From Vibrio sp. 10N.286.49.B3 (GTDB lineage Bacteria; Pseudomonadota; Gammaproteobacteria; Enterobacterales; Vibrionaceae), in the NCBI RefSeq assembly GCF_002873395.1, contig NZ_MCUV01000068.1:62001-126000 (forward strand): 64,000 nucleotides of DNA, written 5' to 3'. Within the stretch, counting starts at the first letter, position 1. Each line of letters opens with the position of its first letter. Shown here in pieces: positions 52,422 through 62,022 of the stretch. Made by a program: the position numbers and the translations under genes. The notes under the pieces were generated by a model. The model worked only from the letters and a program-made list of their open reading frames with translations. It was not told the DNA's origin and searched no databases.

Positions 52422-53735
52422 TTACGAGAACTGATCTTCCTCTGTCGACCCCGTTAACGCGGTCACTGAAGAGTTACCACCTTGAATGGTATTGGTCATC
52501 TTATCGAAATACCCCGTGCCCACTTCTTGTTGGTGAGCAACGAATGTATAACCTTTCTCGGCTGCAGCAAACTCTGGACGCTGCACTTTCTCTACGTAGT
52601 GGCGCATACCTTCACCTTGCGCATAAGCGTGGGCAAGTTCAAACATGTTGTACCACATATTATGAATACCCGCTAAAGTGATAAATTGGTATTTATAGCC
52701 CATATTTGCCAATTCTTGCTGGAACTTCGCGATGGTTTCAGCATCTAGGTTTTTCTCCCAGTTAAATGATGGCGAACAGTTATACGCAAGCAGTTGATCT
52801 GGGTATTGAGCATGAATCGCTTCAGCAAATTGGCGCGCTTCTTCAAGGTCAGGTTTTGCCGTTTCACACCAAATTAAGTCAGCATAAGGCGCGTAAGCCA
52901 GACCACGAGAAATGGCTTGTTCAATGCCAGCTTTCACACGATAGAAGCCTTCCGCAGTACGCTCCCCTTGAATAAAGTCACGATCATATGGGTCGCAATC
53001 TGAGGTTAACAAGTCAGCGGCATTCGCATCGGTGCGAGCAATGACTAACGTTGTCGTTCCTGCTACATCTGCGGCTAGACGCGCTGCTGCTAATTTTTGT
53101 ACCGCTTCCTGAGTGGGTACTAACACTTTCCCACCCATGTGACCGCATTTTTTAACCGAGGCAAGTTGGTCTTCAAAGTGAACGCCAGCGGCACCCGCTT
53201 CAATCATACTTTTCATCAACTCATAAGCATTCAATACGCCACCAAAGCCCGCTTCAGCATCCGCAACAATCGGTAAGAAGTAGTCAATCCCTTCTTCGTC
53301 CTCTGGGCTCTTACCAGCAGACCACTGAATTTGGTCGGCACGGCGAAAAGAGTTATTAATTCTCTTCACAACAGAAGGCACGGAATCAACAGGATAAAGC
53401 GATTGGTCTGGGTACATGGTTGAAGCTGTATTATTATCTGCAGCGACTTGCCAACCAGATAGATAGACTGCTTCTATCCCTGCTTTCGCTTGCTGAACAG
53501 CTTGACCTCCAGTGAGTGCGCCAAGACAATTTACATAGCCTTTCTTTGACGACCCATTGACCAGCGACCACAGCTTATCAGCACCACGCTGCGCAAGTGT
53601 GTTGGCTGGGATCACTGAACCTCGTAATTCAACGACTTCTTCAGCGGTGTACGTACGCTTTACTTGTGCCCAACGTGGGTTTTCTGCCCAGTCTTTTTCT
53701 AAAGCTTCGATTTGTTGGCGGCGAGTTAATGTCAT
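52422..53735 (-). CDS. aceA: Isocitrate lyase
   Basis: AceA splits isocitrate to glyoxylate and succinate, the first step of the glyoxylate shunt. The 437 residues have the family signature [15 protein letters not shown], with the catalytic Cys about residue 195, and the metal-binding pieces DAEAGFGG and IARTDA. It is 146 bases after aceB on the same strand; aceK is not in this window. AGAGGGA precedes the ATG. Confidence 0.98.
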   Translation of the reverse strand: MTLTRRQQIEALEKDWAENPRWAQVKRTYTAEEVVELRGSVIPANTLAQRGADKLWSLVNGSSKKGYVNCLGALTGGQAVQQAKAGIEAVYLSGWQVAADNNTASTMYPDQSLYPVDSVPSVVKRINNSFRRADQIQWSAGKSPEDEEGIDYFLPIVADAEAGFGGVLNAYELMKSMIEAGAAGVHFEDQLASVKKCGHMGGKVLVPTQEAVQKLAAARLAADVAGTTTLVIARTDANAADLLTSDCDPYDRDFIQGERTAEGFYRVKAGIEQAISRGLAYAPYADLIWCETAKPDLEEARQFAEAIHAQYPDQLLAYNCSPSFNWEKNLDAETIAKFQQELANMGYKYQFITLAGIHNMWYNMFELAHAYAQGEGMRHYVEKVQRPEFAAAEKGYTFVAHQQEVGTGYFDKMTNTIQGGNSSVTALTGSTEEDQFS

Positions 53736-53881
53736 GGTCTATCCCTCTTTATTCATTTATGCATCATGCACTTTATTATCTCTTCTCCACCAGGACCTCT
53801 TACTCTGGTGTTGAAAGTGAGTTTCACGTTGTTAGTCTATTTATTATTCTTGTTCTTATTTTTATTTATTATCTCAATGGG

Positions 53882-55516
53882 TTAATCTAAGTATTCATAA
53901 CCTGGTAGAGTTAAAAAGTTGGTTAATTCTTTGCTCGTGGTTAATTGGCTCATTAGTGTGGCAGCCTCGCTAAAGCGCCCCTTTTCAAAACGCTCATGAC
54001 CAAGCTCGCTTTTTACTACTTCTATCTCTTGCGCTAAATAATCCGTAAAGAGCTCTGCGGTGACTTGTTCGCCATTTGATAAATGTTTACCGTGCTGGAT
54101 CCATTGCCAAATCGATGCGCGTGAAATTTCTGCCGTTGCCGCATCCTCCATCAAGCCATAAATAGGCACACAACCATTACCTGATATCCAAGCCTCAATG
54201 TATTGCAAAGCAACGCGAATATTATGACGCATCCCTTCTTCTGTTCGCTCACCTAGGCAAGGCGTTAATAGTTCGCTTGCTTCGATAACGGCATCATCTT
54301 GACGTGTTACATCAAGCTGATTTGTTCGATCACCTAAAACCTGATCAAAAATCTGCCTTGCTGTATCGGCTAATCCAGGGTGAGCAACCCAGGTACCATC
54401 ATGACCATTATTCGCTTCAAGTGATTTATCTTTACTGATTTTATCCAACACTTTCTGATTTTCGACGGGGTCTTTAGCAGGAATAAAGGCTGCCATTCCC
54501 CCCATTGCAAACGCACCTCGGCGATGACAAGTACGAATTAATAGGCGTGAGTAAGCATTCAAAAAAGGCTGTTCCATACTGACAACTTGGCGATCTGGCA
54601 GTACTCGTTCTGGGTGTTTTTTCAACGTTTTAATGTAGCTAAAGATGTAATCCCAACGACCACAATTTAGCCCGACAATATGTTCTTTTAGCGCAAATAA
54701 AATCTCATCCATTTCAAATACAGCAGGCAATGTTTCGATCAATACTGTCGCTTTAATTGTTCCCGTATCGAGACCAAAGTAATCTTCTGTGAAATGAAAA
54801 ACCTTACTCCACCATTTTGCTTCTTGGTGTGACTGTAATTTAGGTAGGTAGAAATAAGGTCCACTTCCTTTGCGCAGCAGGGCTAGATGGTTATTGTAAA
54901 AATACAAAGCGAAATCAAATAGCGCACCAGGAATTTCTTTGCCATTAAAGGTCACATGTTTCTCTTTGAGATGTAAACCTCGCACACGACAAATTAATAC
55001 GGCTGGATCTGGGTTTAATTGATAATGTTTTCCTGATGTTGGATGGGTATAACTAATCGTTTCATTAATCGCATCACGAAGATTAATTTGCCCATCTAAA
55101 AGCTGATCCCAAGCTGGTGCCATGGAATCTTCAAAGTCAGCCATAAATACTTTCACGTTAGCATTTAAGGCATTGATAACCATTTTTCTATCCGTTGGTC
55201 CGGTGATCTCTACACGTCGATCCTGCAGATCACTTGGGATACCTAAAATTTTCCAACTGCCCTCTCTGATGTCCTGTGTCTGTTTTAAAAAATCAGGTAA
55301 TTGACCATTATCAATCGATGCTTGGCGGTGCTCACGAGTCTCAAGCAGATCACTCACTTCTGTCGCGAACGCATCACACAGCGCAGATAAAAACACCTGA
55401 GCCCTTTGGGGGAACACTTTTTCATGTTCTGCCGATAGAGCACCTTTCACTTCAAGTACTTTCGAGGCTGAGTCATGGCTTTCTTGAGCCGGTGCCTGGG
55501 GGGTTTGAGTTAGCAT
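53882..55516 (-). CDS. aceB: Malate synthase A
   Basis: AceB joins glyoxylate with acetyl-CoA to make malate. The 544-residue length is typical for isoform A. Conserved segments include ADFEDSMAPAW, TVLIETLPAVFEMDEIL (about 271-287), CGRWDYIFSYIKT and GMAAFIPAKDP. The first 30 residues are variable. It is followed by aceA, giving an aceBA unit for acetate and fatty-acid use. A 583-base gap upstream holds several palindromes. Confidence 0.98.
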   Translation of the reverse strand: MLTQTPQAPAQESHDSASKVLEVKGALSAEHEKVFPQRAQVFLSALCDAFATEVSDLLETREHRQASIDNGQLPDFLKQTQDIREGSWKILGIPSDLQDRRVEITGPTDRKMVINALNANVKVFMADFEDSMAPAWDQLLDGQINLRDAINETISYTHPTSGKHYQLNPDPAVLICRVRGLHLKEKHVTFNGKEIPGALFDFALYFYNNHLALLRKGSGPYFYLPKLQSHQEAKWWSKVFHFTEDYFGLDTGTIKATVLIETLPAVFEMDEILFALKEHIVGLNCGRWDYIFSYIKTLKKHPERVLPDRQVVSMEQPFLNAYSRLLIRTCHRRGAFAMGGMAAFIPAKDPVENQKVLDKISKDKSLEANNGHDGTWVAHPGLADTARQIFDQVLGDRTNQLDVTRQDDAVIEASELLTPCLGERTEEGMRHNIRVALQYIEAWISGNGCVPIYGLMEDAATAEISRASIWQWIQHGKHLSNGEQVTAELFTDYLAQEIEVVKSELGHERFEKGRFSEAATLMSQLTTSKELTNFLTLPGYEYLD

Positions 55517-56041
55517 AAATTCGATCCTTCCATGTCACTTGTAAGTTTTAAACAACGAAATCAAGCTCAGTTACTTCCTATCTACAACCCTTAAAACTGA
55601 CTCAATAGTGATAACATTGACTTAATAAAAACTATATTTCAACCCTAACAGTTTTAGACATAGGTCTTACAACGTCTTTATTTAACTTAGCTTATATGTG
55701 ATTAGAGTAAAAGACCAAATGTTACCAAACAGTAAAATTCGACGTTTTATCCCGTTTTAAACAAGTGATTGAATTAGCTTGGTAGCTTGTAATTTATTAC
55801 GTAATTTAATTACAAAATAGTCGAAGGTGAAAAAGCGTTTAAAACAAAAGATAATGAGAATGAAAGTCAGAAAGTTTATAGATTCAACAAGTAGTTAAAA
55901 CGCTAACGACAGGTAAATTCAAACAATAAGTAGTGAGGGGAAGTGTAAAAGTGAAGGTGTAAAGGTCGATTTTTTTATGAAACCTTCACTCAATAGCAGG
56001 TGTGAAATTTCACAAGTTAAAGTACACAAACAGCATAAAAA
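55517..56041. promoter_or_regulatory. Long upstream region of aceB with palindromes
   Basis: About 525 bases without a gene between the aceB start and the oxyR terminator, likely the aceB promoter region. TGTGAAATTTCACA (56001-56014) is a perfect 14-base palindrome with CRP-like half sites but a 4-base rather than 6-base spacer. GATAATGAGAATGA (55850-55863) resembles half of a Fur box. An imperfect AT-rich inverted repeat lies around 55787-55815. None is proven to be an operator. Confidence 0.35.
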
Positions 56042-56075
56042 ACTAAAAAACACACCAATAATAGTGCGTTTTTTT
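56042..56075. terminator. Hairpin at the end of oxyR
   Basis: AACACAC (56049-56055) pairs with GTGCGTT (56064-56070), with one G-T pair, and A-runs and T-runs flank both sides. It lies 25 bases past the oxyR stop on the minus strand. Confidence 0.6.
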
Positions 56076-56099
56076 AGTATATAAACCTAATACCAAGAT

Positions 56100-57002
56100 C
56101 TAAAGCAGTTCTTCTACGACTCTCGCCAATTGATCAAACGTATCTGTGCGTGATGAACTTGGTCGCCAGACTAAGCCTATATTACGATACGCATGCTGAC
56201 CTGGCGGATCGATCACGACCAAGTTTTGGTTATCAAGTAAGCCATGTTCAATCGCCATTTGAGGGATAAATGTCGTTCCTAATCCATTAGCAACCATTTG
56301 TACTAAGGTATGTAGACTCGTTGCCGAAAAAGGATTGATCTTCTCTCTCGCCGTTAGCTTACAGGCCGATACCGCATGATCGGTTAAGCAGTGCTCATTT
56401 TCTAATAAAAATACCGATTCATCTGGTAGCTCTGCGTATTTTATCGGTACCTTAATCGCATTGACTTGATCACGGCTAATCACCATTCGGAAGGGGTCCT
56501 GACCGACAACTTTACTTTTCATTTGTCCAATATCAACCGGCAGTGCAAGAATTAAGACATCTAACTCACCCTGTTTTAAGGCGGCTAATAAATTAGTGGT
56601 CGTATCTTCTCTTAGCAGTAAGTTTAAGTTCGGAAAACGGGCATTAACTTCTTGGACTAAATCACACAGTAAAAACGGAGCAATCGTCGGAATACAGCCA
56701 AGTTTAAGCTGCCCTTGCATCTCCCCTTTGCTTGCTTTTCCTAACTCAATTAAGTCCTGCCCTTTGGCTAATAACTCGCGCCCTTGCTTAACAACAAGTT
56801 CACCCGTTTGAGTAAAAACCAGTGGACTCTTCTTGTCTTTCTTTTCATACAAGGGACAACCAATTAACTCTTCAAGTGTTTGTATACCTTTACTAAGCGT
56901 CGACTGGCTCACAAAACAGCGTACAGCTGCATCACTAAAGTGGCGAGTTTCGTGTAAAGTAATTAAGTAATGTAACTGCTTAAGGCTGGGCCATTTGTTC
57001 AT
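56100..57002 (-). CDS. oxyR: OxyR, hydrogen peroxide-sensing LysR regulator
   Basis: OxyR activates antioxidant genes when its peroxide-sensing cysteine is oxidised. The 300 residues have a LysR helix-turn-helix (HFSDAAVRCFVSQSTLSKGI, about 21-40) and a substrate-binding-like domain. The redox pair lies in HCLTDHAVSAC (Cys205 and Cys214), which corresponds to Cys199 and Cys208 of E. coli OxyR (HCLRDQAMGFC). It is divergent from a peroxiredoxin gene, a natural target. GAGGT precedes the ATG. Confidence 0.95.
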   Translation of the reverse strand: MNKWPSLKQLHYLITLHETRHFSDAAVRCFVSQSTLSKGIQTLEELIGCPLYEKKDKKSPLVFTQTGELVVKQGRELLAKGQDLIELGKASKGEMQGQLKLGCIPTIAPFLLCDLVQEVNARFPNLNLLLREDTTTNLLAALKQGELDVLILALPVDIGQMKSKVVGQDPFRMVISRDQVNAIKVPIKYAELPDESVFLLENEHCLTDHAVSACKLTAREKINPFSATSLHTLVQMVANGLGTTFIPQMAIEHGLLDNQNLVVIDPPGQHAYRNIGLVWRPSSSRTDTFDQLARVVEELL

Positions 57003-57100
57003 ATTACCTCTAGGGGATGTGCTCGGTATAAGTTAAATCGATAGGAGATTAATTTTTATCGTTTTTTTCGATGAACTTAATCTATTTAATTCGCTTTTTT

Positions 57101-57123
57101 CTATAGTACCGTTTGTACTATAG
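57101..57123 (+). promoter_or_regulatory. Perfect 9-bp palindrome in the oxyR-peroxiredoxin gap
   Basis: CTATAGTAC-CGTTT-GTACTATAG is an exact inverted repeat between oxyR and the peroxiredoxin, about 65 bases before the peroxiredoxin start. Each arm contains a -10-like TATAGT (57102-57107 and 57119-57124), so it may overlap the promoter. It does not fit the 11-base periodicity of OxyR sites, so another regulator is possible. Confidence 0.5.
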
Positions 57124-57187
57124 TTTGTCCCGTAGAAACGAAACACCAAACACGAAGTTTGGTCATCAAATATTTAGGAGATTCAAA

Positions 57188-57796
57188 ATGGTACTAGTTG
57201 GTCGTCAAGCCCCTGATTTTACTGCTGCAGCTGTTCTTGGTAACGGCGAAATCGTTGATAACTTCAACTTTGCAGAATTCACTAAAGGCAAAAAAGCAGT
57301 TGTTTTCTTCTACCCACTAGATTTTACATTCGTTTGTCCATCTGAGCTTATCGCTTTTGACAACCGTCTAGCTGATTTCCAAGCTAAAGGTGCTGAAGTA
57401 ATCGGTATTTCTATCGATTCTCAATTCTCACATAACGCATGGCGTAACACTGCTATTGCAGATGGCGGTATCGGCCAAGTTAAATACCCACTTGTTGCTG
57501 ACGTTAAACACGAAATCTGTAAAGCATACGATGTTGAGCACCCAGAAGCTGGCGTTGCTTTCCGTGGTTCATTCCTTATCGATGCTGACGGCCTTGTTCG
57601 TCACCAAGTTGTCAATGACCTACCTCTAGGTCGCAACATTGACGAAATGCTACGCATGGTGGACGCACTAAACTTCCACGAGAAGAATGGTGAAGTTTGT
57701 CCTGCACAATGGGAAGAAGGTAAATCAGGTATGGACGCGTCACCAAAAGGTGTTGCTGCTTTCCTATCTGAGCACGCTGACGACCTAGCAAAATAA
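57188..57796 (+). CDS. 2-Cys peroxiredoxin (AhpC/Prx1 type)
   Basis: It reduces hydrogen peroxide and organic peroxides. The start is the ATG at 57188 (MVLVGRQAPDFTAAA) with AGGAGA five bases upstream, giving 202 residues. The longer frame is a TTG extension through the promoter. The peroxidatic Cys is in DFTFVCPSE (Cys50) and the resolving Cys is in GEVCPAQW (Cys171). It matches typical Prx1/AhpC proteins reduced by thioredoxin or AhpF; no ahpF is adjacent. It is divergent from oxyR, suggesting OxyR control. Confidence 0.95.
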   Translation: MVLVGRQAPDFTAAAVLGNGEIVDNFNFAEFTKGKKAVVFFYPLDFTFVCPSELIAFDNRLADFQAKGAEVIGISIDSQFSHNAWRNTAIADGGIGQVKYPLVADVKHEICKAYDVEHPEAGVAFRGSFLIDADGLVRHQVVNDLPLGRNIDEMLRMVDALNFHEKNGEVCPAQWEEGKSGMDASPKGVAAFLSEHADDLAK

Positions 57797-57897
57797 TCAC
57801 CTCTTCACCCGCGCTCAAACCGGGTTGATGGTTGGACTAGATAAGCAGAAAATGCACAGTCAATCAGAAGAAGTAATTAGTTAGCCAAATTTAGATT

Positions 57898-57927
57898 AAA
57901 GCCCGAAGTTTATGCTTCGGGCTTTTT
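57898..57927 (+). terminator. Terminator of the peroxiredoxin gene
   Basis: AAAGCCCGAAG-TTTATG-CTTCGGGCTTT with a T-run following, about 100 bases after the stop codon. Confidence 0.9.
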
Positions 57928-57967
57928 CTATATAATCGTTCGAGTTACCTTTTAATGAGAATAAGTC

Positions 57968-58711
57968 ATGCCTTACCAAGTTGAAGTTTGTATTGATAAT
58001 ATTGAGTCACTGCATAATGCCATTGCTGGCGGAGCGACTCGTATTGAGCTTTGCTCTTCATTAGCTTTAGGTGGATTAACACCAAGCTATGGATTCATGA
58101 GACAGGCGGTAAAGCTCTCATCGGTTCCTGTCTACGCAATGATAAGACCAAGGCAAGGTGACTTTCTTTATGACGATGACGATATTGCTATTATGCTTGA
58201 TGATATTGACGCAGCCGCTAAAGCGGGCATTGATGGCATTGTTTTTGGCGTATTAACGGAAAATGGGGCTATCGATATGCCACTGGCTAAGCGAATCATG
58301 TCACGCGCTAACCAGCACAAACTTGGTGCTACCTTCCATCGGGCAATAGATCAATGCCAAGATTATTCACAAGCCATCGAAGATATTGCCACCCTTGGTT
58401 GCGAGCGAGTACTCACATCAGGGCTAGCCTCTAATGCGCTTGAAGGTGTGATGGTGTTAACGGATATGGTTAAGCTTGCTAGAGGTCGCTTCACAATTAT
58501 GGCAGGTGCTGGTGTTACTGCCGATAATGCGCAATATATTATGCAGCAAACCCATATTCACGAGTTGCACCTATCTGGTAAATCAACTCGCGCAAGTCAT
58601 ATGGTATTGCACTCTGATGCTCATATGGGTAATCAAGAACTCGACGATTACCTTATCCCAGTGACGAGCATGAAGAAAATTCAGCAGTTAGTGGACGTAA
58701 TGAAGAGATAA
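57968..58711 (+). CDS. cutC: CutC-family protein
   Basis: The 247-residue TIM-barrel protein is full length. It has the N-terminal motif [25 protein letters not shown] (in pieces, residues 5-29), [10 protein letters not shown] and the central [11 protein letters not shown]. The family was named for copper tolerance in E. coli, but that role is disputed and the true reaction is unknown. It converges with phoU with only 6 bases between them and no terminator visible, so transcripts may overlap. Confidence 0.93.
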   Translation: MPYQVEVCIDNIESLHNAIAGGATRIELCSSLALGGLTPSYGFMRQAVKLSSVPVYAMIRPRQGDFLYDDDDIAIMLDDIDAAAKAGIDGIVFGVLTENGAIDMPLAKRIMSRANQHKLGATFHRAIDQCQDYSQAIEDIATLGCERVLTSGLASNALEGVMVLTDMVKLARGRFTIMAGAGVTADNAQYIMQQTHIHELHLSGKSTRASHMVLHSDAHMGNQELDDYLIPVTSMKKIQQLVDVMKR

Positions 58712-58717
58712 ATCGGC

Positions 58718-59416
58718 TTACTTCAACGCATCTTCGATACTTTGTTCACCTAAGTGACGAACATCTTTGCCTTTGACAAAATAGATAATATATTCGCAAA
58801 TATTTTGACAGCGATCGCCAACACGCTCAATAGCACGAGCAGACCACATCACTTGCAATAAGTTAGGGATCTGAGCTGGAGATTCCATCATATGCGCCGT
58901 TAATTGATTAATGACGGCTTTATATTCTGCATCTAGCTTGTCGTCTAACTTATACACTTGAACCGCTAATTCAACATCCATCCGAGCAAATGCATCCAAC
59001 ACTTGGTGCAGCATACTTATCGCCTGTCGACATAAAGGCTCTAAAGAAACATGATATGGTTGGTCTTGTGATGAAGGCATTTCTATCGCAACGCGAGCAA
59101 TGCTGGTTGCAACATCGCCAATGCGCTCTAAATCACTGATTGTTTTGATAATCGCCATAATCAAGCGTAAGTCTTTTGCCGTTGGTTGGCGCTTAGCGAT
59201 AATGCGCGTACAAGCTTCATCTATCGAAGCATCCATCGCATTAACTTTATGATCATCACGAACAACCTTGCGCGCTAAATCAATGTCATCTTTATGCAGG
59301 GCATGCATTGCAAAAGAGAGTTGTTGTTCAACTAACCCCCCCATGGTTAATACATGAGTTCTAATGGCTTCTAACTCAACATTAAATTGCCCTGAAATGT
59401 GACGACCAAATTGCAT
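58718..59416 (-). CDS. phoU: Phosphate signalling protein PhoU
   Basis: PhoU links PstB activity to the PhoR-PhoB phosphate sensor and limits phosphate uptake. The 232 residues form two PhoU helical repeats with conserved E(x)3D-type metal motifs (ISDLERIGDVA, about 91-101, and RAIERVGDRCQNI, about 193). AAGGAG precedes the ATG. It is the last gene of the pst cluster, 44 bases after pstB. Confidence 0.97.
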   Translation of the reverse strand: MQFGRHISGQFNVELEAIRTHVLTMGGLVEQQLSFAMHALHKDDIDLARKVVRDDHKVNAMDASIDEACTRIIAKRQPTAKDLRLIMAIIKTISDLERIGDVATSIARVAIEMPSSQDQPYHVSLEPLCRQAISMLHQVLDAFARMDVELAVQVYKLDDKLDAEYKAVINQLTAHMMESPAQIPNLLQVMWSARAIERVGDRCQNICEYIIYFVKGKDVRHLGEQSIEDALK

Positions 59417-59460
59417 TATTTCTCCTTAATAGTAAACAAATCTAAGTGGATAGAGCGGTA

Positions 59461-60279
59461 TTATCCGTATCTTCCCGTAATGTAATCTTCTGTTTGATTC
59501 TTTTTCGGTGAGGTGAAAATAGAATCGGTATCCGAATATTCAATTAAGTTGCCCATATGAATAAAAGCGGTATGGTCACTCACCCTCGCAGCTTGTTGCA
59601 TGTTATGTGTTACCATAACAACCGTATATTTCGTTTTTAAATCATTAATCAGTTCTTCGATGGTTAAAGTCGAAATAGGGTCTAACGCAGAGGTGGGCTC
59701 ATCTAATAATAGCACTTCTGGCTCTATCGCTATTGCACGTGCAATCACTAGACGTTGCTGCTGACCACCAGATAAACCAAATGCATTTTCATGCAGGCGA
59801 TCTTTTACTTCATCCCATAAAGCCGCAGCACGTAATGAGCGTTCAACCGCATCATCGAGCATGCGACTATTTTTCATACCCTGTAGTCTCAAGCCGTAAA
59901 CCACATTTTCGTAGATAGACTTAGGGAAAGGATTCGGTCTTTGGAAAACCATACCCACTCGACGACGTAACGTTGGCACATCAACGCCTGGATGGTAAAC
60001 ATTTTTTCCATGCAGGCGGACTTTACCTTCAACCTTACACCCTTCAACTAGGTCATTCATGCGGTTAATACAGCGTAATAACGTTGACTTACCACAACCT
60101 GACGGACCGATAAAAGCCGTGACCTGCCCTTTAGGAATACGCATCGAAATATCATCTAACGCCTGAGCATTTTGATAGTACAAACTCAGCCCTTCGATCG
60201 AAATAGCGGTCTGCTTATCGGTCAGATTATTCACATCTAATGGCGCTTGATAGCCTAATGTTTCATTCATAGAGAACAT
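59461..60279 (-). CDS. pstB: Phosphate ABC transporter ATPase PstB
   Basis: PstB powers high-affinity phosphate uptake. The 272 residues have Walker A ([12 protein letters not shown], about 58), the ABC signature ([10 protein letters not shown], about 169) and Walker B ([12 protein letters not shown]). It follows pstA after 2 bases, so translation is probably coupled. Confidence 0.98.
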   Translation of the reverse strand: MFSMNETLGYQAPLDVNNLTDKQTAISIEGLSLYYQNAQALDDISMRIPKGQVTAFIGPSGCGKSTLLRCINRMNDLVEGCKVEGKVRLHGKNVYHPGVDVPTLRRRVGMVFQRPNPFPKSIYENVVYGLRLQGMKNSRMLDDAVERSLRAAALWDEVKDRLHENAFGLSGGQQQRLVIARAIAIEPEVLLLDEPTSALDPISTLTIEELINDLKTKYTVVMVTHNMQQAARVSDHTAFIHMGNLIEYSDTDSIFTSPKKNQTEDYITGRYG

Positions 60280-60281
60280 AA

Positions 60282-61982
60282 TTAGTCTTGCCCTAAAGTT
60301 CGATATGTTTCACGTAAATTATTACGAATGCTAATCGCGGTTAAGTTTAATCCAATAATAACAGTAACTAATAAAAATGAAGTTGCATAAACTAAAGGAC
60401 GCGCCGCTTCAATATTCGTGGTTTGAAAACCCACATCGTAGATATGGAAACCTAAGTGCATAAATTTACGATCTAAATGTATATATGGAAATTGATCATC
60501 AACTGGCAAGCTAGAGGCCAACTTGACCACTCCAACCATCATCAATGGAGCCACTTCACCAGCAGCTCGAGCAATGGCTAAAATCAACCCAGTAATGATT
60601 GCTGGGCTAGCCATCGGTAAAATGATCCGCCACATCGTTTCAAACTGTGTTGCGCCCAATGCTAATGAGCCATGACGTACAGAAGATGGAATTCGACTCA
60701 GACCTTCTTCGGTTGTCACGATAACGACTGGCAATGTCAGTACAGCAAGCGTTAATGCCGACCATAATAGACCTGGCGTACCAAAAGTTGGCGCTGGTAA
60801 CCTTTCTGCATAAAACAGAGAGTCGATTGACCCACCTATCGTGTAAACAAAAAAGCCAAGCCCAAAGACACCATAAACAATAGAAGGCACACCAGCTAAG
60901 TTAATAACAGCAATGCGAATCACACGAGTAAATGCATTGTTTTTTGCGTACTCATGTAGATATATCGCAGCGATAACCCCTAAAGGCATCACTACAATGG
61001 CCATAATCAGCACCATTAAAACCGTGCCAAAAATAGCCGGAAAAACACCACCTTCCGAGTTTGATTCGCGAGGGTTATCGGTAATAAATTTCCAAACCTG
61101 TACACCCCAATGACCTAATTTATCAAGGTAAGTCATATCATTCGGATACCAAAAATCTAAAATCTGACTAAGTGGTATCGTCACAATTTGACCAGTCATG
61201 TCTTCAACAGAGAGTGACTCGGCTTCCAGCTGACGCTTTAGGTCATCCAACTCTGCTTCCACCGCCGTCAGTTTTGCAATCAACTGTGCTCTATCTCGAT
61301 TATGCTCAATGATATAGCGGTTAGTCAGCGTGTTATTCAAATCTTTTTTACGCTTATCTAAACGTAATTTCTCTAACTGCCAACTGAGTCGCTTAATCTC
61401 TTGATTCACTAAATCATCAATCGATTGACGCAGTAATGATGAACGCTCGACGCCTTGAGTTAAGGCTTTCTCAATCTGTTTTTCTTCGATAGCGCTTGAG
61501 GTTTGATAACTAACAGGGCGACCAAAAAAATAGCCACCTCTCGCTCGTTCAACCACAACCAAACCATGGGGTGTAGTCGGCGCTAAAAGCCTAGATTCGA
61601 GGACGGCAATAAAATCCGCTGAGTAGAGATCACGGTTAGCAATCTTTATATTTAAACGTTCAGTGCTATGTTGCTGTGCTGGTAATGTCGCTCTATCAGC
61701 AGCATTCAAATTATCAGCTAATACTGTTTCACGATGGTAAAGCTCACCAATAATAGCAACTGGCACTTCATCACGATTTGCTAGGTTGACACTATCTTGC
61801 AAAGTGTGCACTTGCTCTACTGATGAGTTAACTTGCCACTGATATAAAGGCGCAGGCCAGAAGTACGTTAAGCCTTTCCAACCAATCAATAGCAATAGGC
61901 CAAGCACGGACAGCAAGCTAATACTAACCGCTCCGCCGGTTAACCAAATCCACGGTGAGCCTGATTTAAGCCACTTAAACAT
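60282..61982 (-). CDS. pstA: Phosphate ABC transporter permease PstA, enlarged type
   Basis: This inner-membrane permease of the Pst system has 566 residues, almost twice the E. coli PstA (296). TM1 is near residues 13-35. A large extra periplasmic region of about 260 residues follows (DUF3333-like, with a predicted coiled-coil around 195-265), and the regular PstA permease domain occupies the C-terminal half (about 300-560), with [23 protein letters not shown] as the EAA loop (in pieces). Enlarged PstA and PstC are typical of the marine gamma-proteobacterial Pst type. Confidence 0.95.
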   Translation of the reverse strand: MFKWLKSGSPWIWLTGGAVSISLLSVLGLLLLIGWKGLTYFWPAPLYQWQVNSSVEQVHTLQDSVNLANRDEVPVAIIGELYHRETVLADNLNAADRATLPAQQHSTERLNIKIANRDLYSADFIAVLESRLLAPTTPHGLVVVERARGGYFFGRPVSYQTSSAIEEKQIEKALTQGVERSSLLRQSIDDLVNQEIKRLSWQLEKLRLDKRKKDLNNTLTNRYIIEHNRDRAQLIAKLTAVEAELDDLKRQLEAESLSVEDMTGQIVTIPLSQILDFWYPNDMTYLDKLGHWGVQVWKFITDNPRESNSEGGVFPAIFGTVLMVLIMAIVVMPLGVIAAIYLHEYAKNNAFTRVIRIAVINLAGVPSIVYGVFGLGFFVYTIGGSIDSLFYAERLPAPTFGTPGLLWSALTLAVLTLPVVIVTTEEGLSRIPSSVRHGSLALGATQFETMWRIILPMASPAIITGLILAIARAAGEVAPLMMVGVVKLASSLPVDDQFPYIHLDRKFMHLGFHIYDVGFQTTNIEAARPLVYATSFLLVTVIIGLNLTAISIRNNLRETYRTLGQD

Positions 61983-62022
61983 GAACTAACACCTTCTTAC
62001 TCATCCTATGGCACTCACTTGA

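Noticed and set aside
57113..57187. Upstream extension of the peroxiredoxin frame
   Set aside because: It starts at TTG inside the promoter palindrome. The ATG at 57188 has a proper AGGAGA and matches the N-terminus of the family.
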